This document shows, piece after piece, positions 34,574 to 42,921 of a stretch of DNA of 64,000 nucleotides. The translations under genes were made by a program, and so were the position numbers. Position 1 is the first letter of the stretch, and each line of letters opens with the position of its first letter. Source of the stretch: Sphaerisporangium rhizosphaerae (lineage in GTDB: Bacteria; Actinomycetota; Actinomycetes; Streptosporangiales; Streptosporangiaceae); the NCBI RefSeq assembly GCF_042665155.1, contig NZ_JBHTCG010000022.1, positions 79,894 through 143,893 on the forward strand. The letters run 5' to 3'. A model generated the notes under the pieces. The model was not told the DNA's origin and ran no database searches. It saw nothing but the letters and a program-made list of their open reading frames with translations.

Positions 34574-34706
34574 AGAGCCCCACCGGCCCGCGCGCGGCTG
34601 TGCGACCGGCGCGAACCACGACGCGCGCGGCATCCAGCCCTACGTGAAAGCCTCGGACCCTCACCTTTGACACCAGAGGGGTCCGCGGGAGGTGGAGAGT
34701 TCTCCG

Positions 34707-35522
34707 ATGACCCAGACAACGGCCGGCCGGCCGATCAACGAACCGGGGCAGAGGAAGCAGCGGGCCCAGATCACGGCCCGCACCCTGCGCACGGACCGAT
34801 GGTGGCTCGCACCGGCCATCACCTTCGCGGCGCTCGCGTCATTCCTCGTCTACGGTTTTTGGGCGATCTTCGACAAGAGTTACTTCGTCGAGCCCTACAT
34901 CGCCCCCTTCTCGTCGCCCTGCCTCGCGACCTCCTGCCCTGAGGGCGCGCGGTTCCTCGGGCTCGCGCCGTTCGGCGACTGGTGGACGCTGCCGCCCGGC
35001 ATTCTCATCCTCGGCCTGCCGGCAGGTTTCCGTCTCACCTGTTACTACTACCGCAAGGGTTACTACCGCGCGTTCTGGCTCTCGCCGCCCGCCTGCTCGG
35101 TGGCCGAGCCGCACAAGAAGTACACCGGTGAGACCCGCCTTCCGCTGATCCTGCAGAACATCCACCGGTACTTCTTCTACGGGGCGATCCTCATCGCCCT
35201 GGTGCTCACCTGGGACGCGGTGCTGGCCCTGCGGGACGCGAACGGCAACTGGGGCCACGTGGGCCTCGGCACGGTCATCCTGTGGATCAACGTGGTGCTG
35301 ATCTGGGCGTACACCTTGAGCTGCCACTCCTGCCGGCACATCACGGCCGGGCGGCTCAACCACTTCTCCAAGCACCCGGTGCGCTACAAGATGTGGACCT
35401 TCGTCTCCAAGCTGAACCGGCGGCACATGCTTCTGGCCTGGCTCTCCATGTACTCGGTCATGATCGCCGACCTCTACGTGCGGCTCGTCGCCAAGGGCAT
35501 CGTCAACTTCCCGTTCGCGTAA
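34707..35522 (+). CDS. sdhC: Succinate dehydrogenase membrane anchor, Sdh1-type with Cys/His cluster ligands
   Basis: A 271-residue membrane subunit with about five helices, resembling in length and character the anchor of mycobacterial Sdh1 (Rv0249c-like). Conserved-looking Cys/His residues are Cys130 and His136 (ACSVAEPH) and Cys206-His207-Cys209-His211 (SCHSCRH). The mycobacterial Sdh1 anchor has been reported to hold a membrane-embedded Rieske-type [2Fe-2S] cluster, and these residues are candidates for its ligands. I chose the ATG at 34707, preceded by a GGAG, over a GTG at 34692. First gene of sdhC-sdhA-sdhB; sdhA begins ten bases after its stop. Confidence 0.88.
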   Translation: MTQTTAGRPINEPGQRKQRAQITARTLRTDRWWLAPAITFAALASFLVYGFWAIFDKSYFVEPYIAPFSSPCLATSCPEGARFLGLAPFGDWWTLPPGILILGLPAGFRLTCYYYRKGYYRAFWLSPPACSVAEPHKKYTGETRLPLILQNIHRYFFYGAILIALVLTWDAVLALRDANGNWGHVGLGTVILWINVVLIWAYTLSCHSCRHITAGRLNHFSKHPVRYKMWTFVSKLNRRHMLLAWLSMYSVMIADLYVRLVAKGIVNFPFA

Positions 35523-35531
35523 GGAACACCA

Positions 35532-37439
35532 GTGGATATCGAGCGTCACGAATACGACGTCGTCGTCATCGGAGCGGGCGGCGCGGGCCTGCGGGCGGCG
35601 ATCGAGGCCCGGCAGCAGGGCAAGCGAACGGCCATCGTCTGCAAGTCCCTGTTCGGCAAGGCCCACACGGTCATGGCCGAGGGCGGGGCCGCGGCGGCCA
35701 TGGGCAACGTCAACCCGGCCGACAACTGGATGGTGCACTTCCGTGACACCATGCGCGGCGGGAAGTTCCTCAACAACTGGCGCATGGCCGAACTGCACGC
35801 CAAGGAGGCCCCCGACCGGGTCTGGGAGCTGGAGGCCTGGGGCGCGCTGTTCGACCGCACCAAGGACGGCAAGATCAGCCAGCGCAACTTCGGCGGCCAC
35901 GAGTACCCGCGCCTGGCCCACGTCGGCGACCGCACCGGCCTGGAGCTGATCCGCACCCTCCAGCAGCGCGTCGTCGCCCTCCAGCAGGAGGACGAGAAGC
36001 TGCACGGCGACCCCGAGGCCTACATCAAGGTCTTCGCCGAGTGCACGATCACCGAGCTGCTGAAGGACGGCCCCGGCCCCGAGGCCGCCATCAGCGGCGC
36101 TTTCGGCTACTGGCGCGAGACCGGCCGGCTGATCTGCTTCGACGCCCCCGCGGTGGTCCTGGCCACCGGCGGCATCGGCAAGTCCTACGTGGTGACCTCC
36201 AACTCCTGGGAGTACACCGGCGACGGGCACGCGCTCGCGCTGCTCGCCGGGGCCAAGCTGATCAACATGGAGTTCATCCAGTTCCACCCGACCGGCATGG
36301 TGTGGCCGCCGTCGGTGCGCGGCATCCTCGTCACCGAGTCCGTGCGCGGCGACGGCGGGGTGCTGCGCAACTCCGAGGGCAAGCGGTTCATGTTCGACTA
36401 CATCCCCGAGGTGTTCAAGGACAAGTACGCCACCACCGAGGAGGAGGCCGACCGCTGGTACGACGACCAGGCGAACAACCGCCGCCCTCCGGAGCTGCTG
36501 CCCCGTGACGAGGTCGCCCGCGCGATCAACTCCGAGGTCAAGGCGGGACGCAACTCCCCGCACGGCGGGGTGTTCCTGGACGTGTCGAGCCGGCTGCCCG
36601 CCGCCGAGATCATCAAGCGGCTGCCCTCGATGCACCACCAGTTCAAGGAGCTCGCCGACGTCGACATCACCGCCGAGCCGATGGAAGTGGGCCCGACCTG
36701 CCACTACATCATGGGCGGCGTGGAGGTCGACGCCGACACCGGCGCTTCCTCGGTGCCCGGCCTGTTCGCGGCCGGCGAGGTCTCCGGCGGCATGCACGGC
36801 TCCAACCGGCTCGGCGGCAACTCGCTGTCGGACCTGCTGGTGTTCGGACGCCGCGCCGGCGCGGGCGCCGCCGAGTACATCGACGGCCTCGCCGCCCGTC
36901 CGGTCACCCCGGCCGAGACGATGAAGAGCGCCGAGATCGAGGCCGTGGCCCCCCTCTCGCGGACCGGCGGGGAGAACCCCTACGAGGTGCACCACGAGCT
37001 GCAACGCACCATGAACGAGCTCGTCGGCATCATCCGCAAGGCCGAGGAGGTCAAGGAGGCCCTGGAGGTCGTCGAGAAGCTCAAGGAGCGCGCGGCCAAC
37101 ACCGGCGCGCCGGGCGGGCGCATCTACAACCCCGGCTGGCACCTGGCCATCGACCTGCGCAACATGCTGCTGGTGTCGGAGTGCGTGGCGCGCGCGGCGC
37201 TGATCCGCGAGGAGAGCCGCGGCGGGCACACCCGCGACGACTTCCCCGCCATGTCGGCCGAGTGGCGCCGCCGGCTGCTGCGGTGCGCGGTCACCCCCGA
37301 CGGCGAGGTCACCGTCGAGGAGGTCGATCAGCCCTCCATGCGCGACGACCTGATCCAACTGTTCGACCGGGCGGAGCTCAGTAAGTACGTCACCGCCGAG
37401 GAGCTGGCGGACTACGACGCGCTCGTTAAGGAGTCCTGA
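35532..37439 (+). CDS. sdhA: Succinate dehydrogenase flavoprotein subunit (Sdh1-type)
   Basis: A 635-residue flavoprotein closely resembling mycobacterial Sdh1 SdhA. The FAD motif VVVIGAGGAGLRAAIEA is at about 10-26, the covalent-FAD His is His45 (GKAHTVMAEGG), the substrate loop is QFHPTGM, and HGSNRLGGNSLSDLLVFGRRAG is the FAD-binding C-terminal signature. Start is GTG at 35532 behind AAGGA. The stop overlaps the sdhB start by one base (TGATG). It is only distantly similar to the flavoprotein at 27279, so the two complexes are not recent duplicates. Confidence 0.96.
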   Translation: MDIERHEYDVVVIGAGGAGLRAAIEARQQGKRTAIVCKSLFGKAHTVMAEGGAAAAMGNVNPADNWMVHFRDTMRGGKFLNNWRMAELHAKEAPDRVWELEAWGALFDRTKDGKISQRNFGGHEYPRLAHVGDRTGLELIRTLQQRVVALQQEDEKLHGDPEAYIKVFAECTITELLKDGPGPEAAISGAFGYWRETGRLICFDAPAVVLATGGIGKSYVVTSNSWEYTGDGHALALLAGAKLINMEFIQFHPTGMVWPPSVRGILVTESVRGDGGVLRNSEGKRFMFDYIPEVFKDKYATTEEEADRWYDDQANNRRPPELLPRDEVARAINSEVKAGRNSPHGGVFLDVSSRLPAAEIIKRLPSMHHQFKELADVDITAEPMEVGPTCHYIMGGVEVDADTGASSVPGLFAAGEVSGGMHGSNRLGGNSLSDLLVFGRRAGAGAAEYIDGLAARPVTPAETMKSAEIEAVAPLSRTGGENPYEVHHELQRTMNELVGIIRKAEEVKEALEVVEKLKERAANTGAPGGRIYNPGWHLAIDLRNMLLVSECVARAALIREESRGGHTRDDFPAMSAEWRRRLLRCAVTPDGEVTVEEVDQPSMRDDLIQLFDRAELSKYVTAEELADYDALVKES

Positions 37440-38221
37440 TGGGTTACAAGGCCAAGTTCCGCATCTGGCGCGGCGAAGGCGGCGAGGGCAAGCTCGAGGA
37501 CTTCGTCGTCGAGGTCAACGAGGGCGAGGTGGTCCTCGACGTCATCCACAGGCTCCAGGCCACGCAGACCCCCGACCTGGCGGTGCGCTGGAACTGCAAG
37601 GCCGGCAAGTGCGGCTCCTGCTCGATGGAGATCAACGGCAGGCCCCGGCTGGGATGCATGACGCGGATGTCCACCTTCGAGGAGGACGAGACGATCACCG
37701 TGACCCCGATGCGGACCTTCCCCGTCATCAAGGACCTGGTCACGGACGTGTCGTTCAACTACCAGAAGGCGCGGGAGATCCCGTCGTTCACCCCGCCGCA
37801 GGGCGTCGAGCCCGGCGAGTACCGCATGCAGCAGATCGACGTCGAGCGGTCCCAGGAGTTCCGCAAGTGCATCGAGTGCTTCATGTGCAACAACGTCTGC
37901 CACGTGATCCGTGACCACGAGGAGAACAAGGCGGCGTTCGCGGGCCCGCGGTTCCTCATGCGCATCGCCGAGCTGGACATGCACCCCTACGACGTGGCCG
38001 ACCGCAAGCAGTCGGCGCAGGAGGAGCACGGCCTCGGCTACTGCAACATCACCAAGTGCTGCACCGAGGTCTGCCCCGAGCACATCAAGATCACTGACAA
38101 CGCGCTGATCCCGATGAAGGAGCGCGTCGTCGACCGCAAGTACGACCCGCTGGTCTGGCTCGGCAACAAGATCTTCAAGCGCTCCGGCGCGTCCGGTTCC
38201 ACCACCGGCAAGACCGGCTGA
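37439..38221 (+). CDS. sdhB: Succinate dehydrogenase iron-sulfur subunit (Sdh1-type)
   Basis: A 260-residue iron-sulfur protein. [2Fe-2S] ligands are in WNCKAGKCGSC and GCMTRM; the ferredoxin-like C-terminal domain has CIECFMCNNVC and CNITKCCTEVC for the other clusters. Translation is coupled to sdhA. The Ser/Thr/Gly-rich last 15 residues are presumably flexible. A strong intrinsic hairpin follows 16 bp after the stop, ending the operon. Confidence 0.95.
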   Translation: MGYKAKFRIWRGEGGEGKLEDFVVEVNEGEVVLDVIHRLQATQTPDLAVRWNCKAGKCGSCSMEINGRPRLGCMTRMSTFEEDETITVTPMRTFPVIKDLVTDVSFNYQKAREIPSFTPPQGVEPGEYRMQQIDVERSQEFRKCIECFMCNNVCHVIRDHEENKAAFAGPRFLMRIAELDMHPYDVADRKQSAQEEHGLGYCNITKCCTEVCPEHIKITDNALIPMKERVVDRKYDPLVWLGNKIFKRSGASGSTTGKTG

Positions 38222-38236
38222 CCGCAGCCCACCCCC

Positions 38237-38263
38237 CAGCCCGAGACCGCCGGTCTCGGGCTG
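38237..38263 (+). terminator. Intrinsic terminator of the second sdh operon
   Basis: A perfect 12-bp stem, CAGCCCGAGACC (38237-38248) and GGTCTCGGGCTG (38252-38263), with a 3-base loop, followed by GTCCGTTT. It also faces the convergent gene at 38479. The remaining bases to 38478 hold nothing I can identify. Confidence 0.85.
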
Positions 38264-38478
38264 GTCCGTTTCCGGCGGCCTTCCTTGTATCAAGCCGGTC
38301 GTTTCCGGCGGCAGTGGAGGGATCTTCGCCGCGCCGCCTCCGGCGCGACCGGCGCATGGCAGGCGGACCTGGCGGTGGCCGGCTCTCGCGGCGGATCAGC
38401 CCTCACGGCGGAGGCGGACGGCTGCGGCAGAGGCCGCCGCGCCGGATCGGCTCCGGCCGCGGAGACGGGCCGCGTGGG

Positions 38479-39777
38479 TCAGCCCTTGCGGCGGAGGCGG
38501 CCGAAGAGGCCGAGGAGTCCGGCGCTCGGCTTGTCGGCCGGGACGGCGCCGGGGAGCGGCGCCTGCAGGGTCGTGTCGCGCGCGCCGGCGTCCGGCGTCC
38601 ATGGCCCTGGAGCGAGCTGATCGCCGTTCTGCGGCCCTGTGCCGGGCATGGCGAGGCCGGAACCCGCGCCGGGGCCGGCGGGCCCCTGTGCGTCCGCACG
38701 GGGCCACGGCTCGGCGGCGCCGGTCATCCCGGCCGGCAGCGCGATCGGGCCGCCGTCGCCCGGGTGCCCGTACCCGGGGTGCCCCTGCTCGTACACCACG
38801 CCGTACCCCTGCGGGTCGTACGGCAGACCGTACCCCTGCGGGTCCTGGGCGCCGTACCCCTGGGGCGCGCCGGGCACGTTCGGATAGCCCTGAACCGGGA
38901 CGAAGCTGATGATCGGCGCGTAGGCAGTGCCGCCGTGGTAGATCGGGTAACCCGGCAGCGGCAGGCCGGCGGGGAGCTCGTCGCCGCGGTGCCTGCCCGG
39001 CGAGCGCGGGCCCGCCTTGCGTACCGCCGCCGCGTGCGCCAGCCGCCGCACCCGGCCCTCGAAGATCAGCACGCCGAGCATCACCAGGACGGCCAGCAGC
39101 ACGCCGGGGATGGCGAGCTTCCTGCTCAGCGTGAGCTGGTCGTACTCGGGAGAGGCGTTGCGGATCTCGATCGGCACCGAGTCGGGCGTCGGGTCGTCGA
39201 ACGACGCGGCCGCGTCCAGGGACTCCGTGGGGCTCGGCGTCGGCGTCGGGCTCGCCAGTGCCAGCGACACCATCGGGTCGGGCGCCGGCGTCTCCACGGG
39301 CTGGGTGGTGGGGGTGATGAGCGGCGCGCTGGTCGGGATCGCCGGCGCGGTGGTGAGCGGCGTGCTCTCAAGGGTGGGCGGCGGCGCGAGCGGAGCCGTC
39401 TTGGTGGCCGTCGCCGTCGGCTTGGGCTTGGGGGGCTTCGTCGCCGTCTTGGTCGGCCGCGGGGTGACGGTCCTGGTGCGGGTGACCGTCGGGTCAGGGC
39501 TCGTCGTGATCGTCACCGTCACGGTGGGATCGGGCTCCGGAGTGTCCAGCGGGCCGGCCCCGGGGTCGTCGGTGATGGTCGGGTCGGTCGGCTCCACCTG
39601 GTCAGTGGGGTCGGCCATCACGACCTGGGCCGCGTTCGCCCGGGGCGCGGTCATCGGCGCCGTGGCGAGCAGGACGACGCCGGTCAGGCCGAGCGCCCCC
39701 AACACCGCGGACACGGCCGTCACATGCACGCGTCCGCTCACCGATGCCGCCTTCCGAGGTGCCACCCTGCCGATCAC
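38479..39777 (-). CDS. Bitopic surface protein with Thr/Pro-rich stalk and Gly/Tyr/Pro-rich cytoplasmic tail
   Basis: A 432-residue protein of unknown function. Residues 1-49 are a signal peptide or signal anchor (VLGALGLTGVVLLATAPM...ANAA). Residues about 50-205 are an extracellular Thr/Pro/Asp-rich low-complexity stalk (TVTVTITTSPDPTVTRTRT). A membrane helix (LAIPGVLLAVLVMLGVLIFEG, about 220-240) and a basic stop-transfer follow, then a tail with PQGYG/DPQGYG repeats and Pro/Gly-rich sequence. No enzymatic motif is seen. It lies next to another long surface protein and downstream of the secretion-like locus in the same orientation. Confidence 0.75.
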   Translation of the reverse strand: MIGRVAPRKAASVSGRVHVTAVSAVLGALGLTGVVLLATAPMTAPRANAAQVVMADPTDQVEPTDPTITDDPGAGPLDTPEPDPTVTVTITTSPDPTVTRTRTVTPRPTKTATKPPKPKPTATATKTAPLAPPPTLESTPLTTAPAIPTSAPLITPTTQPVETPAPDPMVSLALASPTPTPSPTESLDAAASFDDPTPDSVPIEIRNASPEYDQLTLSRKLAIPGVLLAVLVMLGVLIFEGRVRRLAHAAAVRKAGPRSPGRHRGDELPAGLPLPGYPIYHGGTAYAPIISFVPVQGYPNVPGAPQGYGAQDPQGYGLPYDPQGYGVVYEQGHPGYGHPGDGGPIALPAGMTGAAEPWPRADAQGPAGPGAGSGLAMPGTGPQNGDQLAPGPWTPDAGARDTTLQAPLPGAVPADKPSAGLLGLFGRLRRKG

Positions 39778-39824
39778 TACGAAAGTCTAGACCGGCCAAA
39801 GTAACAGTAAAGGGTGTTTGAGCC

Positions 39825-42431
39825 TCAGAGCTCCTTCGACTGCCCGGTTTTCCGCGCCGCGAACCTGCGCCGAAGCCTCAGTTGCAACCACAACGCGCCG
39901 ACCAGGATCACCACCGCCGCCCCGGCGGCGGGCAGGCCGCGGACCATTTCGAGTTCGTCGTCCCCCGCATCGGCCATCAGCCCCTGCCTGGCGGGGCGAG
40001 GATCCTGCGGCAGCGGAGCCCCCGCCGAGGACCCCTGTGGCCCTCCTCCGGGCACGGCGCCCGGCAGGACCGCCCCAGGAGCGACCCCCGCGCCGGCCCC
40101 GGTACCGCCCCCCGGAACGGCGGACCCGGCCGCGCCCCGCGGACCGGCCCCCGGAGCACCGGGAGCGCCGGCCCCGGAAGCACCGCCCGGAACGCCCCCG
40201 GGAACGATCCCCGGAACGCCTCCTGGAACGCCCCCTGGAACGGCCGCCCCGGGAACAGCCGCTCCCGGCACGCCCCCCGGACCGACGAGGCCCGGCACAC
40301 CGCCCGGAACACCGCCGCCCGGAACGACGCGGACCGGCACACCGCCCGGAGCTACGCCACCCGGGGCGCCCATGGCCTGCCCCGGCCGGGGCCGGACGGC
40401 GCCCGGCCGTGCTCCCGCCGCCAGCGGAACCGTCCCCACCTGTCCCGGAAGCATCCGTCCCGCACCGCTCTGGCCGGCGACGGCCCCCCGTCCCTGCACC
40501 TTGGTCCGCCCCGGCGCGCCCGTCCCTGAATGGCCCTTGCCGGGGAGGCCCGCCTCAGCACGGCCCTGCCCAGGCACGGCGCCCGGCCCTCGGCCGGGGA
40601 CGCGGCCCGCGATGACCGTCCCGGCCTGCCCGGCGATCGGGCCCCGCGCCCCGGCCTGCCCGGGGACCCCGCCGTAGGGCTGGACGCGCGGCGCCGCCTT
40701 CGCGCTCGGGGCCTTGCCCGCGCCCGGAGCGATGACCGGGCCCCTGACCTGCGCGGGACTCGGCACCGGCGCGGGCGGCGCGGGCGGCATCGCCAGGGGC
40801 AGCCGTACGCCGGCGCCCATCGGCGGCATCGCCCGGGGCGCCCACGCCGGCGCCCCAAGGGGCATGGGGCCGGGAAGGTGCGCCGGGCCGGCGAAATACG
40901 CGGAACGGGGACGAAGCCACTGATCGGGACGCGCCGGGACACCCGGGGCCGGGTGCGGGAGAGACGGCATCGGTCCGGCGACGACCGCGTCCGGACGCGC
41001 GTCGCCGGAGTCCGTCCCGGCCATGGCCCGCGACGCCTCGGGCCTGATCGCCCGATGCCGCTTACCCGTCTTGCCCGTCTTGCCCGTCTTGCCGTGGGAC
41101 TTTCCCTCACCGGCCGCCGAATCCCCGGCCTCACGACCGCCGGCGGCCGACCCCGCGACCTCACCGTCACCGGCCGCCGATCCCTCGACCTCACGGCCAC
41201 CGACCGCCCCCTCGGCCTCACGGCCACCCGGCTGCGCGCCCACGACGGCACGATCATCGACCGAGGGGACCACGGCCCCAGGGCTCGCGAGCAAGGGAGG
41301 TGCGACGCTTTCGGCGGGACGGCCTCCGGCGAGTTCGGGCACGGAGCCAGGCTTGGCGGCCGGGCTTTCGGGCTTGGCCTTGTGGTCGGCTCCGGCCTGC
41401 TCGGACCCGGAGCCCTGTGCCGGTTCGGGGCCGGTGGGGCCTACTGACGGAGTGCGGGGGCGGGCGTCGGGGCGCTGAGGCGGTGACGCCGGACCTGCGG
41501 GAGTTCGCTTGCCGGACGTGCCCGGCTTGTCGGCCGAGATATCGGCGTCATCCGTGTCGCCGAGGTCGCGGGTGTCGCGGCCCGTGACGTCGCCCGTGGT
41601 GTCGCCCGTGGTGTCGCCCGTGCCGGTCGTCGCGCCGATGCTCTCCGGGTCGTCATCGTCGCCACCGGCCGTGGAGCGCCTGCCGCCGGGCTTCACGCCC
41701 CACGCCGCGTGATCGGCCAGAAGGGCGGCGCCGTCACCGCGTGCCTCGCCGCCCGCCGGTCCGCTTTCGCCCGCCGCGACGCCGTCCGGCGGTACCTCGC
41801 CCGGGGACTGGCTGGCGGCCGGACCGGGGAGCAGGCCGTCGGTGGCCTTGAGGTCCCCGAACCCCTTGTCGTCGATGAGCAGCTTGGCCTCGGCCGTGCG
41901 CCGGATCCACTGGACGCCGGCGGGGTCGCGCAGGTGGGCGATGGCGGTGACGCCGACCTGCTCCGCCTCGCGCGGCACTCGCACCGCGACGTCGACGTCC
42001 TTGGTGCCGGCGATCTCCTTGAAATCGCACACGCGCAGGCGCGCGTCGGGCCGCACCGGCGTGCGGGCGAGGTCCTCGCAGCCGACGGAGGACAGCGCCC
42101 CCTCGGGGCTGGCGGACACCGCCACCCTGGCCCGCCCGGTCTGCGCGTCGAGGCGGACGCGGAAGTGCAGGACGTCCCCCGCCCGGACCGGCCCCGCCTT
42201 CTCCGCAGGCCGCCCGGCGAGCATCAGGCGGACGGTGAGCTTGGCGGCATCGACGGACTCTGGCGGGTCCATCGACCCGCGTTCCGCCGCGCGCGCGAGG
42301 AGCGGCGAGGTGCCGCTTCCCAGCACCAGCGCGCCGGCGCCGACTCCGACGACGGACATCACCCGAGCACGTTGCCACCAACCGGCCACCGCAGAACCCC
42401 GTTCCCCCGATACGATGCGCGACAAACACAT
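39825..42431 (-). CDS. Giant Gly/Pro-rich (collagen-like) surface protein with C-terminal membrane anchor
   Basis: An 868-residue exported protein. The signal peptide ends near ARAAERG (about residue 52). A compact beta-rich domain (about 60-190, KLTVRLMLAG...AKLLIDDKG) with two cysteines follows. The next ~600 residues are low complexity: Thr/Gly/Asp repeats (TTGDTTGDVTG), then collagen-like Gly-x-Pro runs such as PGGVPGGVPG and GAAVPGAAVPGG. The C terminus has LPAAG, a hydrophobic helix and a basic tail (RLRRRFAARK), which looks like a wall-sorting signal but lacks the Thr of LPxTG. Function unknown; adhesion or surface coating is a guess. GTG at 42434 is an alternative start. Confidence 0.78.
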   Translation of the reverse strand: MCLSRIVSGERGSAVAGWWQRARVMSVVGVGAGALVLGSGTSPLLARAAERGSMDPPESVDAAKLTVRLMLAGRPAEKAGPVRAGDVLHFRVRLDAQTGRARVAVSASPEGALSSVGCEDLARTPVRPDARLRVCDFKEIAGTKDVDVAVRVPREAEQVGVTAIAHLRDPAGVQWIRRTAEAKLLIDDKGFGDLKATDGLLPGPAASQSPGEVPPDGVAAGESGPAGGEARGDGAALLADHAAWGVKPGGRRSTAGGDDDDPESIGATTGTGDTTGDTTGDVTGRDTRDLGDTDDADISADKPGTSGKRTPAGPASPPQRPDARPRTPSVGPTGPEPAQGSGSEQAGADHKAKPESPAAKPGSVPELAGGRPAESVAPPLLASPGAVVPSVDDRAVVGAQPGGREAEGAVGGREVEGSAAGDGEVAGSAAGGREAGDSAAGEGKSHGKTGKTGKTGKRHRAIRPEASRAMAGTDSGDARPDAVVAGPMPSLPHPAPGVPARPDQWLRPRSAYFAGPAHLPGPMPLGAPAWAPRAMPPMGAGVRLPLAMPPAPPAPVPSPAQVRGPVIAPGAGKAPSAKAAPRVQPYGGVPGQAGARGPIAGQAGTVIAGRVPGRGPGAVPGQGRAEAGLPGKGHSGTGAPGRTKVQGRGAVAGQSGAGRMLPGQVGTVPLAAGARPGAVRPRPGQAMGAPGGVAPGGVPVRVVPGGGVPGGVPGLVGPGGVPGAAVPGAAVPGGVPGGVPGIVPGGVPGGASGAGAPGAPGAGPRGAAGSAVPGGGTGAGAGVAPGAVLPGAVPGGGPQGSSAGAPLPQDPRPARQGLMADAGDDELEMVRGLPAAGAAVVILVGALWLQLRLRRRFAARKTGQSKEL

Positions 42432-42468
42432 CACTGTCCGTGACTGTTATCTCACACCTCGGCGGCGT

Positions 42469-42858
42469 TCAACCCTGGGGGATCAGATCTTCCACGACCC
42501 GGACGACCGGTAGGTCGGCGGGCAACCAGGCGATGTCGTAGAGCTCGTCAGGAGCGAGCCACCGGAGCGCCAAGTGCTCAAGGGGGTGCGGCACGCCGGA
42601 GGTGAGCCGGGCCAGCCAGACGCGCATGACGTACCCGGGACTGAGCGGCCAGTCGCCGCCGACACGGTCGCCCACCGCGATGCCGACGCCGAGTTCCTCG
42701 TGGCACTCGCGGATCAGCGCCTCCTGGTCGCTCTCTCCCGGATCGACCTTGCCGCCGGGGAACTCCCACCCGCCGGCCATCGCCGGCGGTCCCGCGCGCT
42801 GGGCGGCCAGCAGTCTGCCCCCTTCGACGATGGCCGCCGCCACAACAATCTTCTCCAT
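42469..42858 (-). CDS. Nudix hydrolase (MutT-like)
   Basis: A 129-residue Nudix pyrophosphohydrolase. The Nudix box is complete: Gly-rich start in WEFPGGKVDPGE, then REC-HEELG, matching G-x5-E-x7-R-E-x2-E-E-x-G. FPGGKVDPGE and the short length resemble MutT/CTP pyrophosphohydrolases that clean oxidised nucleotides or hydrolyse CTP analogues. The ATG at 42858 gives the canonical MEKIVVAAAI start; an upstream in-frame start adds unrelated sequence. Unrelated in role to its neighbours. Confidence 0.93.
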   Translation of the reverse strand: MEKIVVAAAIVEGGRLLAAQRAGPPAMAGGWEFPGGKVDPGESDQEALIRECHEELGVGIAVGDRVGGDWPLSPGYVMRVWLARLTSGVPHPLEHLALRWLAPDELYDIAWLPADLPVVRVVEDLIPQG

Positions 42859-42921
42859 GCGGGTAAAGACTAGGGAGTCTGCCCGGATCGCGCCGCCGGA
42901 GGCCGCCAACCGGCGCTCAGA

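Noticed and set aside
39814..42513. Long plus-strand frames opposite the giant Gly/Pro-rich gene
   Set aside because: Very GC-rich repetitive DNA keeps all frames open. Only the minus strand gives a signal peptide, a folded domain and a membrane anchor in order.
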